Of a stretch of 64,000 bases of DNA, positions 34,701-42,871 are shown piece after piece. The stretch is taken from positions 1,510,501-1,574,500 of the forward strand of contig JADJVV010000001.1 in NCBI GenBank assembly GCA_016710435.1, given 5' to 3'. Source of the DNA: Hyphomicrobiales bacterium. Lineage in GTDB: Bacteria; Pseudomonadota; Alphaproteobacteria; Rhizobiales; Aestuariivirgaceae. How positions within the stretch are numbered: the stretch's first letter is position 1; each line of letters begins with the position of its first letter. The notes below the pieces were generated by a model, which saw only the letters and a list, made by a program, of their open reading frames with translations, made no database searches and had not been told where the DNA came from. The translations under genes and the position numbers were made by a program.

Positions 34701-36056
34701 CACTACCTGCTCGAACCGGGCTGGAAAGCCGATGCCGCCATTCAAGGCCTTGGCCGGACCAACCGCACCAATCAGGCGCAGCCGCCGCTATTCCGACCGA
34801 TCGCCACCGATGTGAAGGCCGAGAAACGCTTCCTCTCGACCATCGCCCGGCGGCTCGACACGCTCGGCGCCATCACGCGAGGGCAACGCCAGACCGGCGG
34901 GCAAGGACTATTCCGGCCCGAGGACAACCTCGAAAGCCCCTATGCTCGCGCCGCCTTGCGGCAGCTCTATCTGCTGATCGTGCGTGGCAAGATCGACGGC
35001 TGCTCGCTCACCCGCTTCGAGAGCGCTACCGGCCTCAAGCTGATGGACACGAACGGCATCAAGGACGAGTTGCCGCCGATCACAACCTTCCTCAACCGCT
35101 TGCTGGCGCTGACCATCGAACTTCAGGGCATCCTGTTCACCGCCTTCGAGCAGTTGCTCGACGCCAAGGTGCAGGGCGCCATCGCCAGCGGCGTCTATGA
35201 CGTCGGGCTGGAAACGCTGACGGCGGAGAGCCTCAAAGTCACCGAGCGCAAGACGATCTACACACATTCGGCGACCGGCGCAGAGACGCGGCTGCTGACC
35301 GTCGCCGAGCAGCGCCGCAACCGACCGATGATGCTCGACGATGCGCTGGCCTGGCTCGCCGATGGTCAGGGCAAGCTGCTGGTGAACGCCAAATCGGGCC
35401 GCGCCGCCGTGCAGGTTGCAGCACCCTCGCTGATGCTCGACGATGGCGAGATCGAACGCCGAGTACGGTTGATCCGGCCGATGGAGCACCATCACGCCTC
35501 GTTCCAGATGATGGCGGACAGCCATTGGGAGGACGCCGACCGCCAGACCTTCGCACTGGCCTGGAGCAGTGAACTGGATGACGTGCCGGCCTTTACGGAA
35601 AGCACGCTGCACATCGTCGCTGGCTTGCTCCTGCCGGTCTGGAAGCGCCTGCCGAACGAGTCGACGCGGGTCTATCGGCTCCAGACCGATGACGGCGAGC
35701 GCATCATCGGGCGGCGTGTGTCGCCGGCATGGGCGGCGAATGCAGCATCGACCACCGGCACGGCGAAGCTGTCTGCCGAAGACGCCTATGCCGCGCTGAT
35801 CGACGGGCGGACCATTCTCGATCTCACCGAGGGTCTCCAGCTTCGCCGCGTCCGCGTCATGGGCGCCAACCGCATCGAACTCTCCGGTTTCACCGAAGCA
35901 ATGCGCGAGCGGCTGCGCGCCTATGGCCTCTTTACCGAGATCATCTCGTGGAAATTGCGCTTCTTCGTCCCCATCGACGCCGCCGGTCCCACCGTCCTCG
36001 GCAAGCTGCTCGACACCTATGCGTTGACGCGCATCTCGGATCGGGAGGCGGCATGA
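31722..36056 (+). CDS. ICE methylase/helicase (strawberry-notch-like)
   Basis: The product has 1444 residues from the ATG at 31722. An N6-adenine methyltransferase domain comes first: SAM loop LEPSAGTGLLAI and catalytic NPPFS. A superfamily 2 helicase of the strawberry-notch/DISARM-like type follows: GDGTGAGKGRQSAG (Walker A), FDESHAMQN (DEAD-type box) and GLGRTNRTNQ near motif VI. Such proteins are found in many ICEs and large plasmids, where they probably protect or process incoming DNA. The stop overlaps the start of the Toprim gene (ATGA). Confidence 0.9.
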   Translation: MNILSSVTAASAAPLPLAPSAAILAAANVLLTHLERGNQIDAAILRRAMETAFGASDAAGAWDWKAAYEACEVATVLFLHKYGKALFRKAASPATRLSVLAKIAALLPTHTRRSEESEAFQQFSTPLPLGLAALTAAAITPADRVLEPSAGTGLLAILAATASGALILNELAETRVELLASLFPATPVTRFDAAQIDDYLDATAVPSVALMNPPFSALAHVAGRSADAGFRHIASALNRLAPGGRLVAITGANVGPDMPDWREAFVRLQASGRVVFSAAIAGAVYAKHGTTFPTRLTVIDKLPADDPTLFPASPGMAPDATTLLDWIGTHVPPRLPVTLPAISVPISAPLKTVSGYLTRTTTTRPDAPASIDPEGIPLAYDIVDWSPPEGARLTEAIYEEYGLQSIRIPGSQAHPTKLVQSAAMASVSPPKPSYRPMLPANITALLSDAQLETVIYAGEAHGDLLAGSWTVDETFDNVSAAPTDAANAVRFRRGFMLGDGTGAGKGRQSAGIILDNWMQGRRKAIWISKSDKLIEDAQRDWSALGMERLLVTPLSRFAQGKPITLSEGVLFATYATLRSDERGEKVSRVRQIVDWLGSDFNGVIIFDESHAMQNAGGGKSDRGDVAPSQQGRAGLRLQHALPDARIVYVSATGATSVHNLAYAQRLGLWGGEDFPFATRAEFVEAIEDGGVAAMEVLARDLRSLGLYTSRSLSYDGVEYELVEHALTDEQRRIYDAYAGAFSIIHNHLDAAMEAANITGSDGTLNRQAKSAARSAFESTKQRFFGHLLTSMKTPTLIRSIDRDLADGHAAVVQIVSTGEALMERRLADIPTEEWNDIRVDITPREYVLDYLAHSFPVQLYEPFTDSEGNLSSRPVFRDGQPVESRDAVARRDELIERLASLPPVPGALDQIVQRFGTDMVAEVTGRSRRIVRKLGAGGSGDRLAVENRAPSANLAETAAFMDDAKRILVFSDAGGTGRSYHADLSVKNQRLRIHYLLEPGWKADAAIQGLGRTNRTNQAQPPLFRPIATDVKAEKRFLSTIARRLDTLGAITRGQRQTGGQGLFRPEDNLESPYARAALRQLYLLIVRGKIDGCSLTRFESATGLKLMDTNGIKDELPPITTFLNRLLALTIELQGILFTAFEQLLDAKVQGAIASGVYDVGLETLTAESLKVTERKTIYTHSATGAETRLLTVAEQRRNRPMMLDDALAWLADGQGKLLVNAKSGRAAVQVAAPSLMLDDGEIERRVRLIRPMEHHHASFQMMADSHWEDADRQTFALAWSSELDDVPAFTESTLHIVAGLLLPVWKRLPNESTRVYRLQTDDGERIIGRRVSPAWAANAASTTGTAKLSAEDAYAALIDGRTILDLTEGLQLRRVRVMGANRIELSGFTEAMRERLRAYGLFTEIISWKLRFFVPIDAAGPTVLGKLLDTYALTRISDREAA

Positions 36057-37096
36057 TGGCGCGTCTCGACGCTTCCGATCTGGCGCAGCGTCTCGGCCGA
36101 CAGGCCGAGGCGGTGTGCCGTCATTATCTCGACGCCGGCCGTCGCCAGGGCAATTACTGGCAGGTCGGCGACGTGCGCAACACGCCCGGCCGCTCGATGT
36201 TCGTGCGGCTGAGGGATACGCCCAAAGGCCAGGCCGGCAAGTTCACCGACGCCGCGACGGGTGAGCATGGCGATCTGCTCGACGTAATCCGCGAATCTCT
36301 CGGCCTCGTCGACTTCAAAGATGTGGCCGAAGAAGCTCGGCGCTTTCTCAGCTTGCCGCATCCCGAACCTGAGCCGCCGCCAAAGAAGCACGCCAGCACA
36401 CCGGCGCAACTCGGCTCTTCAGAAGCGGCGCGGCGGCTGTTCGCCATGTCGCAGCCGATCGGTGGCACGATCGCGGAAACGTATTTGCGCAGACGCGGCA
36501 TCATGTCTTTGCACGGAACCGGAAATCTCCGCTTTCATCCCCGCTGCTATTATCGGCCTGATGAGCACAGCCCGACCGAGAAATGGCCGGCGTTGATTGC
36601 CGCCGTCACCGATCTGAATAGCAAGATCACCGGCGCACACCGCACCTGGCTCGCGCCAGACGGCTCCGACAAGGCGCCGATCGACATACAGCGCAAGGCG
36701 ATGGGCGACCTGCTCGGGCACGCGGTCCGCTTCGGCACCCCTGGCGACGTGATGGCGGCAGGCGAAGGCATCGAAAGCGTCCTGTCGGTGCGTGAGATCA
36801 TTCCGGGCATGGCGACGGCAGCCGCATTGTCGGCGCCACATCTCGCCGCCATCCTGTTCCCAGACGCGCTGCGGCGGCTCTACATCGTCCGCGACAACGA
36901 TCCGGCCGGTGACGGCGCGCGGGACAGCCTGATCGAACGGGCGAATGCGGCCGGGATCGAGGCGATAGCGCTCTCGCCGACGTTCGGGGACTTCAACGAG
37001 GATCTCCGGCAGCTCGGCATCGACGCGCTCCGGGCGATTGTCCGGGTCCAGCTCGCTCCGCAGGACGTCGCCCGCTTCATGGCTCGGGCGACATAG
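36053..37096 (+). CDS. Toprim-domain primase-like protein
   Basis: The product has 347 residues from the ATG at 36053. The N-terminal part resembles the zinc-free primase-associated DUF3987/DUF7146 arrangement (GNYWQVGDVRNTPGRSMFVR, GKFTDAATGEHGDLLDVI). The Toprim fold is seen as VMAAGEGIESVLSV, with Glu, and YIVRDNDPAGDGARD, with the D-x-D pair. It probably primes DNA synthesis in the recipient or assists replication of the excised element. It is coupled to the methylase/helicase gene by a 4-bp overlap. Confidence 0.85.
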   Translation: MMARLDASDLAQRLGRQAEAVCRHYLDAGRRQGNYWQVGDVRNTPGRSMFVRLRDTPKGQAGKFTDAATGEHGDLLDVIRESLGLVDFKDVAEEARRFLSLPHPEPEPPPKKHASTPAQLGSSEAARRLFAMSQPIGGTIAETYLRRRGIMSLHGTGNLRFHPRCYYRPDEHSPTEKWPALIAAVTDLNSKITGAHRTWLAPDGSDKAPIDIQRKAMGDLLGHAVRFGTPGDVMAAGEGIESVLSVREIIPGMATAAALSAPHLAAILFPDALRRLYIVRDNDPAGDGARDSLIERANAAGIEAIALSPTFGDFNEDLRQLGIDALRAIVRVQLAPQDVARFMARAT

Positions 37097-37408
37097 CCGA
37101 CAACGGGAAAGGCGGTGAGCACCGCTCATCATCATGCCCAGATGCGTTCATCCGTCGAAAAAGGACCGCACCACGGCCTTCGAGAGGGCGATCGGCCCAC
37201 GAACGACCCGTCCCGGCAATGGCTGCGTCCGGCTATTTTCCGGCGCGTCCCTCTGGGCCGCTTTCCATCGCGAAGCAAAATAGCCGGTCTTCGCCATCCT
37301 CCGCTGCGCTTCGGCCCTGCGCCTTGCTCCGGGTGCAGGGCCACGCCGCCCGTGGGCTTTCATCGCCAGAAGGCCGCGATGGTCGCGGTCCAAACGACGG
37401 AGCATCCC
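37097..37408 (+). promoter_or_regulatory. Long leader before the DUF2493 gene; repeated block at 37268-37314
   Basis: These 312 bases have no credible gene. The block 37268-37314 (TCGCGAAGCAAAATAGCCGG onward to TCCTCCGCTGCGCTTCGG) recurs with few changes at 40552-40599 upstream of the first DUF736 gene, and ATCGCCA...AGGCCGC follows in both. A shared leader function is inferred. Confidence 0.5.
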
Positions 37409-38335
37409 ATGAGCGGGCATGACGACTTTGAGCCTCACCACGATTCTTCCCCGACCGATCACGTTTTGCAGGAGCTTCAGCTCTACGGCTATCGTCCCTT
37501 CGAGGACGAACCCGATCCCCGGCCACTCCCCGAGGGCGACCGCGTCGCCGGCGCCATCGCCGACATCTTTGACGCCCTGGTCTCGACGATGGAGGACACG
37601 CGCCTCGAACCCGACCTCGACGATCTCCTCTGGTCGACCGTCAACCTCTTTCATCGCGCCACTGAGCGGATCGAACGCGAACTAGACGACAATGAGCAGG
37701 GGCAGCGCCGCCTTCAGCGCGAACAGGATGGCAGCGAGGTCAAATCCGTCGAACTGGAGCGCCTCCTCGCCGAAGGCCAGACCCTGATCGAACGCCGCGA
37801 CGCCTTCGAGCTGATGCGCGACCAGGCCGTCGATCACTTCGAGCGCCAGACCGGATCGAGCTGGAAACCGCGCAGCGGCTCGAAGGTCAACCACCGCAAT
37901 ATGACCGCCGCGATGATCGACAGCCGCGACTTCATCGCCGCCAAGCGCCGCGCTGAGACCGAAATCATGCTGCCGGCAGGACCAAAGATCGCCTTCTCCG
38001 GCGGCGACAGCACCGACCACAAGCTCATCTGGGCCAAGCTCGATCAGATCCACGCCAAGCACCGCGACATGGTGCTGATGCACGGCGGTTCGCCCAAAGG
38101 CGCCGAGAAGATCGCAGCGCGTTGGGCCGATACCCGCAAGGTGCCGCAGATCGCCTTCAAGCCGGATTGGACAAAACACGCCAAGGCCGCGCCCTTCAAA
38201 CGCAACGACCAGATGCTGGCCGTCATGCCGATCGGCGTCATCATCTTCCCCGGCACCGGCATTCAGGACAATCTCGGCGACAAGGCCCGCAAGATGGGCA
38301 TCCCGGTCTATCGGTTCGATAAAGGCGGCGCGTAA
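37409..38335 (+). CDS. DUF2493-domain protein
   Basis: The product has 308 residues from the ATG at 37409. The C-terminal 120 residues (KIAFSGGDSTDHKLIWAKLD, VLMHGGSPKGAEKIAARWA, VIIFPGTGIQDNLGDKAR) match DUF2493, a SLOG-like Rossmann domain thought to bind nucleotides or nucleotide derivatives. The N-terminus is acidic and helical. It is a standard ICE-backbone gene, with GGAG 6 nt before the start. Function not known. Confidence 0.82.
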   Translation: MSGHDDFEPHHDSSPTDHVLQELQLYGYRPFEDEPDPRPLPEGDRVAGAIADIFDALVSTMEDTRLEPDLDDLLWSTVNLFHRATERIERELDDNEQGQRRLQREQDGSEVKSVELERLLAEGQTLIERRDAFELMRDQAVDHFERQTGSSWKPRSGSKVNHRNMTAAMIDSRDFIAAKRRAETEIMLPAGPKIAFSGGDSTDHKLIWAKLDQIHAKHRDMVLMHGGSPKGAEKIAARWADTRKVPQIAFKPDWTKHAKAAPFKRNDQMLAVMPIGVIIFPGTGIQDNLGDKARKMGIPVYRFDKGGA

Positions 38336-38362
38336 GCGCCGCCGAACTGCCCTCTTGAAAAA

Positions 38363-38390
38363 TGATGGCATTTTCCGTATTATGCCATCA
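38363..38390. promoter_or_regulatory. Operator of the vapBC promoter
   Basis: Perfect inverted repeat TGATGGCAT (38363-38371) and ATGCCATCA (38382-38390), 30 bp before the antitoxin start. Palindromes at this place are normal binding sites for ribbon-helix-helix VapB/FitA antitoxin complexes. Confidence 0.72.
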
Positions 38391-38419
38391 TCGCTATCAG
38401 ATTTGATGGAGGCGCTATC

Positions 38420-38674
38420 ATGCCCGCAGTGACGATCCGAAACCTGCCTGACGCGACGCACCGCGCCCTCAAGGTGCGGGCGGCCCAGCACGGCCGCAGC
38501 GCCGAGGCCGAAATGCGCGACATCCTCGAAACGGCTGTCCGTCCCGACACGCGCCTCCGGCTCGGCAGCGCGCTCGCGGAACGCAGCCGCAAGCTCGGCC
38601 TGACCAATGAGGACGTTGCAGCCCTCGAACAGGCTCGCGACCAGGCCCCGGCCAAGCCGATGAGCTTCGAATGA
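38420..38674 (+). CDS. vapB: FitA/VapB-type antitoxin
   Basis: The product has 84 residues. The N-terminus PAVTIRNLPDATHRALKVRA is a ribbon-helix-helix DNA-binding fold, and the C-terminal tail would wrap the toxin. GGAGGC precedes the ATG. It overlaps the toxin gene by 4 bp. Confidence 0.9.
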   Translation: MPAVTIRNLPDATHRALKVRAAQHGRSAEAEMRDILETAVRPDTRLRLGSALAERSRKLGLTNEDVAALEQARDQAPAKPMSFE

Positions 38675-39093
38675 TCCTCCTCGACACCAATGTCGTGTCG
38701 GAGGCGATGAAACCCGTCCCCGACGATGCCGTGCGAGGGTGGCTCGACGAGCAAGCGGCGGAAACGCTCTACCTATCGAGTGTCACCATCGCCGAGTTGA
38801 TGTTCGGCATTGGCGCGCTTCCCAAGGGCAAGCGCAAGGACAAGCTCGCCAGCGCTCTGGACGGCGTGATGGAGTTGTTCGCTGATCGCGTCCTGCCGTT
38901 CGACATCGATGCCGCGCGACACTACGCCGACCTCGCCGTCAAAGCCCGCGCCGCAGGCAAGGGTTTTCCGACACCCGACGGCTACATCGCGGCGATCGCG
39001 GCCTCCAAGGGGTTCGTCGTCGCCACGCGCGACACCAGCGCATTCGATGCTGCGGGCGTCGAAGTGATCGATCCCTGGAAAGCCGGGCGCTGA
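38671..39093 (+). CDS. vapC: VapC/FitB-type PIN ribonuclease toxin
   Basis: The product has 140 residues. PIN-domain acidic residues are in place: D in ILLDTNVVSEAMK, E in TIAELMFGI, D in TPDGYIAAIA and D in VATRDTSAF. It is an RNA endonuclease toxin held by the upstream antitoxin. In an ICE such a module would select against loss of the element. Confidence 0.92.
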   Translation: MILLDTNVVSEAMKPVPDDAVRGWLDEQAAETLYLSSVTIAELMFGIGALPKGKRKDKLASALDGVMELFADRVLPFDIDAARHYADLAVKARAAGKGFPTPDGYIAAIAASKGFVVATRDTSAFDAAGVEVIDPWKAGR

Positions 39094-39130
39094 CGAACTG
39101 CCTCGGGTTGGATCGGATAGGCTGACGGAA

Positions 39131-39337
39131 ATGACCGTCGTGACAATCGAGCATGTCGGCTCCTGACCGGACGACCACCCCCACTTCAAGACGCTGATCC
39201 TTGGTCCAGCCCAGGGCCTGACGCCATCAACCCGTAAAGGGTCGGACTACGCATGCGCGTGCCGCCGCTGCGGCTTCGCCTTCACGGTGATTGCGGCCCT
39301 CGGCCGAACACATCGGGCGCCTGTCAGCGGGGGATGA
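39131..39337 (+). pseudogene. Small zinc-ribbon-like gene with in-frame TGA
   Basis: Reading from ATG 39131 gives MTVVTIEHVGS, then TGA (39164-39166), then a frame open to the next stop at 39335: PDDHPHFKTLILGPAQGLTP followed by CACRRCGFAFTVIAALG. The second part reads like a short zinc-ribbon protein, with C-x-C-x-x-C. Both parts are in the same frame, so a single nonsense change is the simplest view. No start codon was found after the TGA. Confidence 0.4.
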
Positions 39338-39365
39338 TCCTCCGCTCGAAACAGGAGCCGGATCG

Positions 39366-39533
39366 ATGTCCCTCAACGACGCTCACGCCTTCGCTTTCAG
39401 CCTCGCCACCACGCTGATGGCCGTCATCGTCATTTTCCGCGCCGGCGACGGCACGTTGTCGGTTTCTCCCGCCAACGAATACGACGGCGAGCCGTCTGCG
39501 GTTGTCGTCGAAATCGATCCCTTCGCCTCGTGA
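39366..39533 (+). CDS. Small ICE protein
   Basis: The product has 55 residues, starting at ATG 39366 after CAGGAG. It has a hydrophobic stretch (FSLATTLMAVIVIF), then an acidic tail (ANEYDGEPSAVVVEIDPFAS). It is possibly membrane-anchored. No family is recognised. Confidence 0.5.
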   Translation: MSLNDAHAFAFSLATTLMAVIVIFRAGDGTLSVSPANEYDGEPSAVVVEIDPFAS

Positions 39534-39674
39534 CAGGGCGAAGATCATCGCGCACGGGCTGGAAACCTTGCCGGTTTCCACTCCCGTCGCACTTCATCTT
39601 TTGCTATGCTCGTAGCCGCGCCGTGGTGGTGGTGGTGGCGCGACCGTCAGAGCATTCTCTCGGAAGGAACCACC

Positions 39675-40115
39675 ATGATCATCCTCGGCATTCTTCTGTC
39701 ATTCGCAGTCATCGGCTTCTTCTGCTGGCTGCTCTTCACGCTCGCCGTCTTCGCGCTACCGTTCTTTGCCGGCGTCAGTGCGGGCCTATGGGCCTATCAC
39801 ACTGGCGCAGGCTGGCTCGGAGCCATCATCGTCGGACTCGTCTGCGCGGCGCTCACCCTCGGCATCGGGCAATTCCTTCTGATCGTCGTGCAACCGCTAT
39901 GGGCGCGGATGCTGATCACGCTCGCCTTCGTCGCGCCCGCTGCACTTGCCGGCTATCACGCCACTCATGGCATCGTGAAACACACCATGCCCTCCGAACC
40001 CTGGCAGATCGTGTTCTCGATCATCGGCGCTGTTGCGGTCGGCGCCACGGCCTTCATGCGCGTGGCGGCGATGGCGGCCGCCGCCCCTGCGGGCCAGAGG
40101 CTTGCTCGGGCCTGA
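39675..40115 (+). CDS. Integral membrane protein of the ICE backbone
   Basis: The product has 146 residues from ATG 39675, with GGAAGGA at 39662-39668. Four or five hydrophobic helices span most of the chain (ILGILLSFAVIGFFCWLLF and others). No catalytic motif is visible. Multi-helix proteins of this size are regular neighbours of the DUF736 genes in such ICEs. Function unknown. Confidence 0.72.
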   Translation: MIILGILLSFAVIGFFCWLLFTLAVFALPFFAGVSAGLWAYHTGAGWLGAIIVGLVCAALTLGIGQFLLIVVQPLWARMLITLAFVAPAALAGYHATHGIVKHTMPSEPWQIVFSIIGAVAVGATAFMRVAAMAAAAPAGQRLARA

Positions 40116-40692
40116 CGTTCGTGATCTCCGTCGGCGGGTGGAGACAGGGCGATGTCTGCGTCAGTCTCATCGTCAACGGGATGTCGAAGGGGCGATGAAG
40201 GCGGATCGAGCAGAATCCCGATCGGCGTCCCCGGCAGAGCGTCTGACACTGCGGCTGAATGACCTGTCACTGGGCCGGGCAGCACACGGTAGAGGGCGTT
40301 CCGGTGGTGAAGAATGCGGTGGCGAAGCATACGCAGGCCAGCCGGGAGGGAGGGACAACCAAGTCGGCGGTTCATCGGCACACGTCTTTTTTGGTTTAGG
40401 AGGGCCGCCATTGTCTCCGTTCCCTATCTGTGAGCGAGCGCTCCAAACGGCCTCTTCAATGGGCTGATCTGACCGAAGGACGGCTGAAGCCTCGACCGCC
40501 TATGCCGCAACGGCGCGTCACGACTTTCTTCCCCTGGGTTTCACCCATTCCTCGCGAGGCAAGAAAGCCGCGCCTGCGCCGTCCTCCGCTTTGCTTCGGT
40601 CGCAAGCGATGCGCCGTCGGTCGCCTCCGGCCCGTCGATCGCCATCGAGGCCGCATGGTGCGGGCTCGAACACGAAAAACGGAGATTTAGTC
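40116..40692 (+). promoter_or_regulatory. Long leader before the first DUF736 gene; repeated block at 40552-40599
   Basis: These 577 bases have no well-supported gene. A 90-codon frame (40195-40467) has no recognisable product. The block 40552-40599 (TCGCGAGGCAAGAAAGCCGC to TCCTCCGCTTTGCTTCGG) is the second copy of the leader element found at 37268-37314. Confidence 0.45.
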
Positions 40693-41019
40693 ATGGCGAC
40701 CATCGGCACCTTCAAGAAGACCGGCTCGAACGAGTTCACCGGCGACATCGTCACCCTCAGCGTCCTGGCCAAGGGCGTGCGCATCGTCCCCGACCTGCGC
40801 TCCACCGGCGAAAACGCCCCCAGCCACCGCGTGTTGGTTGGCCGCGCCGAGATCGGCGCCGCCTGGTCCAAGCGCTCCAATGAGGGCCGCGACTATCTGG
40901 GCCTCAAGCTCGACGATCCGAGTTTCAACGCCCCCATCTACGCTAACCTCTTCGACGACGAGGATGGCGAGGGCTTCTCGCTCATCTGGTCCCGCCCCAA
41001 CGGACGCCGGGGGGACTGA
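40693..41019 (+). CDS. DUF736-family protein
   Basis: The product has 108 residues from ATG 40693, with GGAG at 40681-40684. MATIGTFKKTGSNEFTGDIV and the end GEGFSLIWSRP are hallmark segments of DUF736, a short all-beta family found on plasmids and ICEs. Its role is not known. A second, diverged copy lies at 46333. A strong terminator follows. Confidence 0.9.
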   Translation: MATIGTFKKTGSNEFTGDIVTLSVLAKGVRIVPDLRSTGENAPSHRVLVGRAEIGAAWSKRSNEGRDYLGLKLDDPSFNAPIYANLFDDEDGEGFSLIWSRPNGRRGD

Positions 41020-41030
41020 GGCCCCGGAGC

Positions 41031-41059
41031 AAGGCCCCGGCCACAACGGCCGGGGCCTT
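41031..41059 (+). terminator. Intrinsic terminator after DUF736
   Basis: Perfect 12-bp stem AAGGCCCCGGCC (41031-41042) and GGCCGGGGCCTT (41048-41059) with loop ACAAC. The following bases are TCATCG, so the T tract is short, but the stem is very stable. Confidence 0.82.
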
Positions 41060-41157
41060 CATCGTCCGGCGACCGAATCAGTTCGACCCGCAGCGCCACC
41101 CGATCACGGTCCCAAAGGGAGACGCCGGATAGATTTTCAGTGGCATTGCGTCCAAGG

Positions 41158-41174
41158 ACGACTAATATAGTCGT
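41158..41174. promoter_or_regulatory. Palindromic operator before the XRE gene
   Basis: ACGACTA (41158-41164), ATA, TAGTCGT (41168-41174): a perfect palindrome 43 bp before the XRE regulator start, overlapping a TATAGT -10-like element. Autorepression is inferred. Confidence 0.6.
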
Positions 41175-41216
41175 AGTTCTGGCGTGCGCGTTTGTGCCGG
41201 TGGGAGGTGATCATGC

Positions 41217-41471
41217 ATGATCACCGCTCGACAATCGCGGGCCGCACGCGCGTTGCTGGGATGGACACAGGAGACGCTCGCTGACAGGGCCAGAGTATCG
41301 CTGACCGCGCTCAAGCGCCTTGAGTCCGAGAGCCGACTCGATGTGTACGAGACCACGCGCGATCAGATACGCAGAGCCTTGGAAGCAGCCGGTATCGTCC
41401 TCTTGTCCACGGAAAAGGGCGAAGGTGTTCTGCGACTTCACGAGCCGAACGATCGGCAAGGCAAGCTTTAG
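41217..41471 (+). CDS. XRE-family regulator
   Basis: The product has 84 residues. The helix-turn-helix runs from ITARQSRAARALLGWTQETL through ALKRLESESR; the C-terminus (GIVLLSTEKGEGVLRL) is the short strand typical of small ICE repressors. GGAGG precedes the ATG. Position and operator suggest that it represses part of the transfer or replication region. Confidence 0.85.
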   Translation: MITARQSRAARALLGWTQETLADRARVSLTALKRLESESRLDVYETTRDQIRRALEAAGIVLLSTEKGEGVLRLHEPNDRQGKL

Positions 41472-41585
41472 CAGCTGCGATCACCGCCGCTTCTCTTCCC
41501 GTGCTTCCAGGCCGGTATGTCATGGATCAATGACAAAACCGGAATTGGTTAACAGGATTGGCGAAGAGGAATAAGGTCATCGGTG

Positions 41586-41858
41586 ATGAGGCATTCTACA
41601 CCGACATTTATGGAGGAACCGCCGCAAGGCCCGACGCTCACGCCCTATGATCGTGAGCATATGACCCTCTATCTGCGGCTCCTGGATGCTGAACGCGATC
41701 ACGCCGACTGGCGCGAAGCCGTGCAAATCCTGTTTGACCTCGACCCGGAACATGACCCAGCGCGTTGCCGCAAAATTCATGACGCGCATCTGGCGCGCGC
41801 CCGGTGGATGACCGAGCAGGGCTACCGCCAATTGCTCAGCGGAGGCAAATCCGGGTAA
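41586..41858 (+). CDS. DUF2285-like small ICE protein
   Basis: The product has 90 residues if started at ATG 41586; a GTG at 41583 is also possible. The core PYDREHMTLYLRLLDAERD, then HDAHLARARWMTEQGYRQLL, is conserved in short proteins encoded next to DUF6499/DUF2285 genes in ICEs. It is probably helical and DNA-associated. The function is not known. Confidence 0.65.
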   Translation: MRHSTPTFMEEPPQGPTLTPYDREHMTLYLRLLDAERDHADWREAVQILFDLDPEHDPARCRKIHDAHLARARWMTEQGYRQLLSGGKSG

Positions 41859-41968
41859 CGCCGTGATGCCACGGCGGCATCACCCGTTGCCGAGATTCCG
41901 GCTTCCATCGATCAACCCATCCGGGAATCCTGCTTCTCCCGCAATCGATTGATATGGGGAGGATAGCA

Positions 41969-42731
41969 ATGTTGCCAGATGCGTCCGTTTGGCGCTCGTC
42001 GGCGCGCTATGATCATGTCGAGAAGCTGACAGCGTCCGGGCTCGCATGGGAATGGCTGCGCCGCAACGAAGCCTATGATCAGGATTTCGAGGCCTATGCC
42101 GCGCCCGGCGCGGACCAGGCCGCGCTCACGGCGGAAATCCGTCAGCGCTGGAGGTTGCGATTTCCCGGCAAATCCAGAGATCGAACCCCAGATCGAACCC
42201 GTCTTCTGGCTGCCTCAGGATGACACCAGCGTCGTCGTCCTGACCTCCGCGCCGGCCGTCCTCGTTCATTCCGGCGATCAGCCCGATAGGCTCGAACGCA
42301 CGAGCGAGAAGATCGATGGACAGGGCGCCCATGCCATGGTTGCGCTCCGCGATGGCGCGCAGATGCAAATTCTCGCCATCGGCGCTGCGCCCATTGCCGC
42401 CGTAGTGCCGCTCGACCGCGAGGGGTTCAGCAGGCTCGACGCTGTTTATCGCCTGCTCGCCGCCATTCACGGCCGCGCCGTGCCGCCGGACACCCGCATA
42501 ACTCAGCAGCAACGGGTGCGCATGCGACGCATGCTGCGCGCTTTCGACGGCGTTCGCGATGGCGCCACCCAGCAGGACATCGCGCAGACCCTTTTCCGTA
42601 CAGGCCATTTGGCTCGCGACGAGTGGCAGGCTTCCAGCGCCCGTCATGCAATCAAATCAATGCTGCGCGACGCCCGCGCCATGATTGCGGGCGGCTACCG
42701 CGGTTTGCTCGGACATCACCGACGCCCCTGA
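41969..42731 (+). CDS. DUF6499-DUF2285 regulator split by a +1 frameshift
   Basis: The first frame starts at ATG 41969 (GGGGAGG just upstream) and encodes the DUF6499-type N-terminus LPDASVWRSSARYDHVEKL to LRFPGK, running to a stop at 42223. The DUF2285 part, from ANPEIEPQIEPVFWLPQDD to the stop at 42731, is in the +1 frame and has no start codon of its own. The shift falls at TTTCCCGGC near 42163-42171, where slipping one base at CCC-G joins the parts as RFP-ANPEIEP. This is either a one-base mutation or error, or programmed frameshifting. The protein would have about 250 residues with a C-terminal helix-turn-helix-like region. Confidence 0.6.
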
Positions 42732-42871
42732 TCATTCCGCATCACCCCGCTGGTGGGCGATTTTGATACCCCCCAACTTCGCCCTGCAACTCGCATCTTG
42801 TCCTTCGCCATCGTGGCCATTGCCCGCCGCCGATCATCGGCAGCCGCAAGCAACCCACGAAAGGCCGACCC

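Noticed and set aside
40195..40467. A 90-codon frame in the DUF736 leader
   Set aside because: It is low in complexity, has no recognisable domain or good ribosome-binding site, and overlaps an equally unconvincing frame on the other strand.
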